Origin: Astropecten irregularis
Taxonomy: Eukaryota > Echinodermata > Asteroidea > Paxillosida > Astropectinidae
Reading direction: 5' to 3'
Length of the DNA stretch: 64,000 nt
Assembly: GCA_963971285.1 (NCBI GenBank)
Contig: OZ020244.1
Span: forward strand, 18,786,001-18,850,000
Below are positions 63,716-64,000 of this stretch, in pieces. Made by a program: the position numbers and the translations under genes. Below the pieces are notes generated by a model. That model was not told the DNA's origin and made no database searches. It saw only the letters and a program-made list of their open reading frames with translations. Within the stretch, counting starts at the first letter, position 1, and every line of letters begins with the position of its first letter.

Positions 63716-64000
63716 CTGTGGAGCAAAACCAATCAAGCCATCATGAAGAAGGTAAAATTAAAAGAATAATCTAGCAAACACTCAGTCGGCAGAAATGCAA
63801 CCATAATGAACTTAAACTGATTCTCCTTGAACACCCGAGTTCGGTTCATACATTCTGCATAATGGGAAACTTTGGGAGAGGGTTGTTGATAGAGAGCAGG
63901 AAACTACCAGTCAAAGGGGTCTGGGGTAGGCAAGATCAAAGACAATAACAAAGACGTGAACAAATTCATCATCATTATTTTCGGAAATATTGACTTGACA

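Overview
This window looks like animal nuclear DNA, most plausibly from a marine invertebrate deuterostome such as an echinoderm. The reasons are two vertebrate-like intron-rich genes, short exons (60-270 bp) with GT-AG borders, tRNA-derived SINEs, and a very high density of small inverted-repeat transposons. The species assignment is inference. No bacterial, plasmid or CRISPR feature is visible, and no retrovirus-like or capsid-bearing element was recognised.

Left part (1-23.7 kb, minus strand): the 5' end of a TMEM26-like membrane-protein gene. Exon 1, with the start codon, is at 23468-23733 and exon 2 at 89-251. Their phases fit (TG|G, a Trp codon) and the joined peptide resembles the N-terminus of vertebrate TMEM26. 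The intron between them is about 23.2 kb and is packed with MITEs and SINEs. The rest of the gene lies left of base 1.

Middle (23.8-40 kb): no confident host gene. It holds transposon relics, long hairpins, a weak orphan exon candidate near 33.26 kb and AT-rich spacer.

Right part (40.0-64 kb, minus strand): the C-terminal portion of a large gene, resolved here into 26 coding exons (about 1,340 codons) ending in a stop at 40008-40010. Twenty-four of the 25 exon joins are in phase with GT-AG borders; the donor of the exon at about 49.3 kb is unclear. The product has a conserved helical front part, an acidic and Ser/Arg-rich linker, a long coiled-coil part and a short polar tail. I take it for a CCDC162-like protein from remembered similarity, which needs a search to confirm. 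The 5' part lies right of base 64000.

Repeats dominate the rest. Family 1 is an approximately 350-370 bp MITE with ends TTAAAGGTA...ACTTTGGT, with more than a dozen copies. Family 2 is a MITE whose terminal repeats are built of GGCTCC/GGAGCC hexamers. Family 3 is a hairpin MITE (GGCCTTT...AAAGGCC). Family 4 is a GTGCGCC hairpin. There are also two tRNA-derived SINEs, several other hairpin elements, a LINE fragment and a roughly 120-bp minisatellite. Several insertions are nested, with clean target duplications. The most unusual items are short intronic repeats that combine a histone-mRNA-like 3' stem-loop with decayed hammerhead-ribozyme-like motifs, and a tRNA-like cassette between 70-bp inverted repeats.
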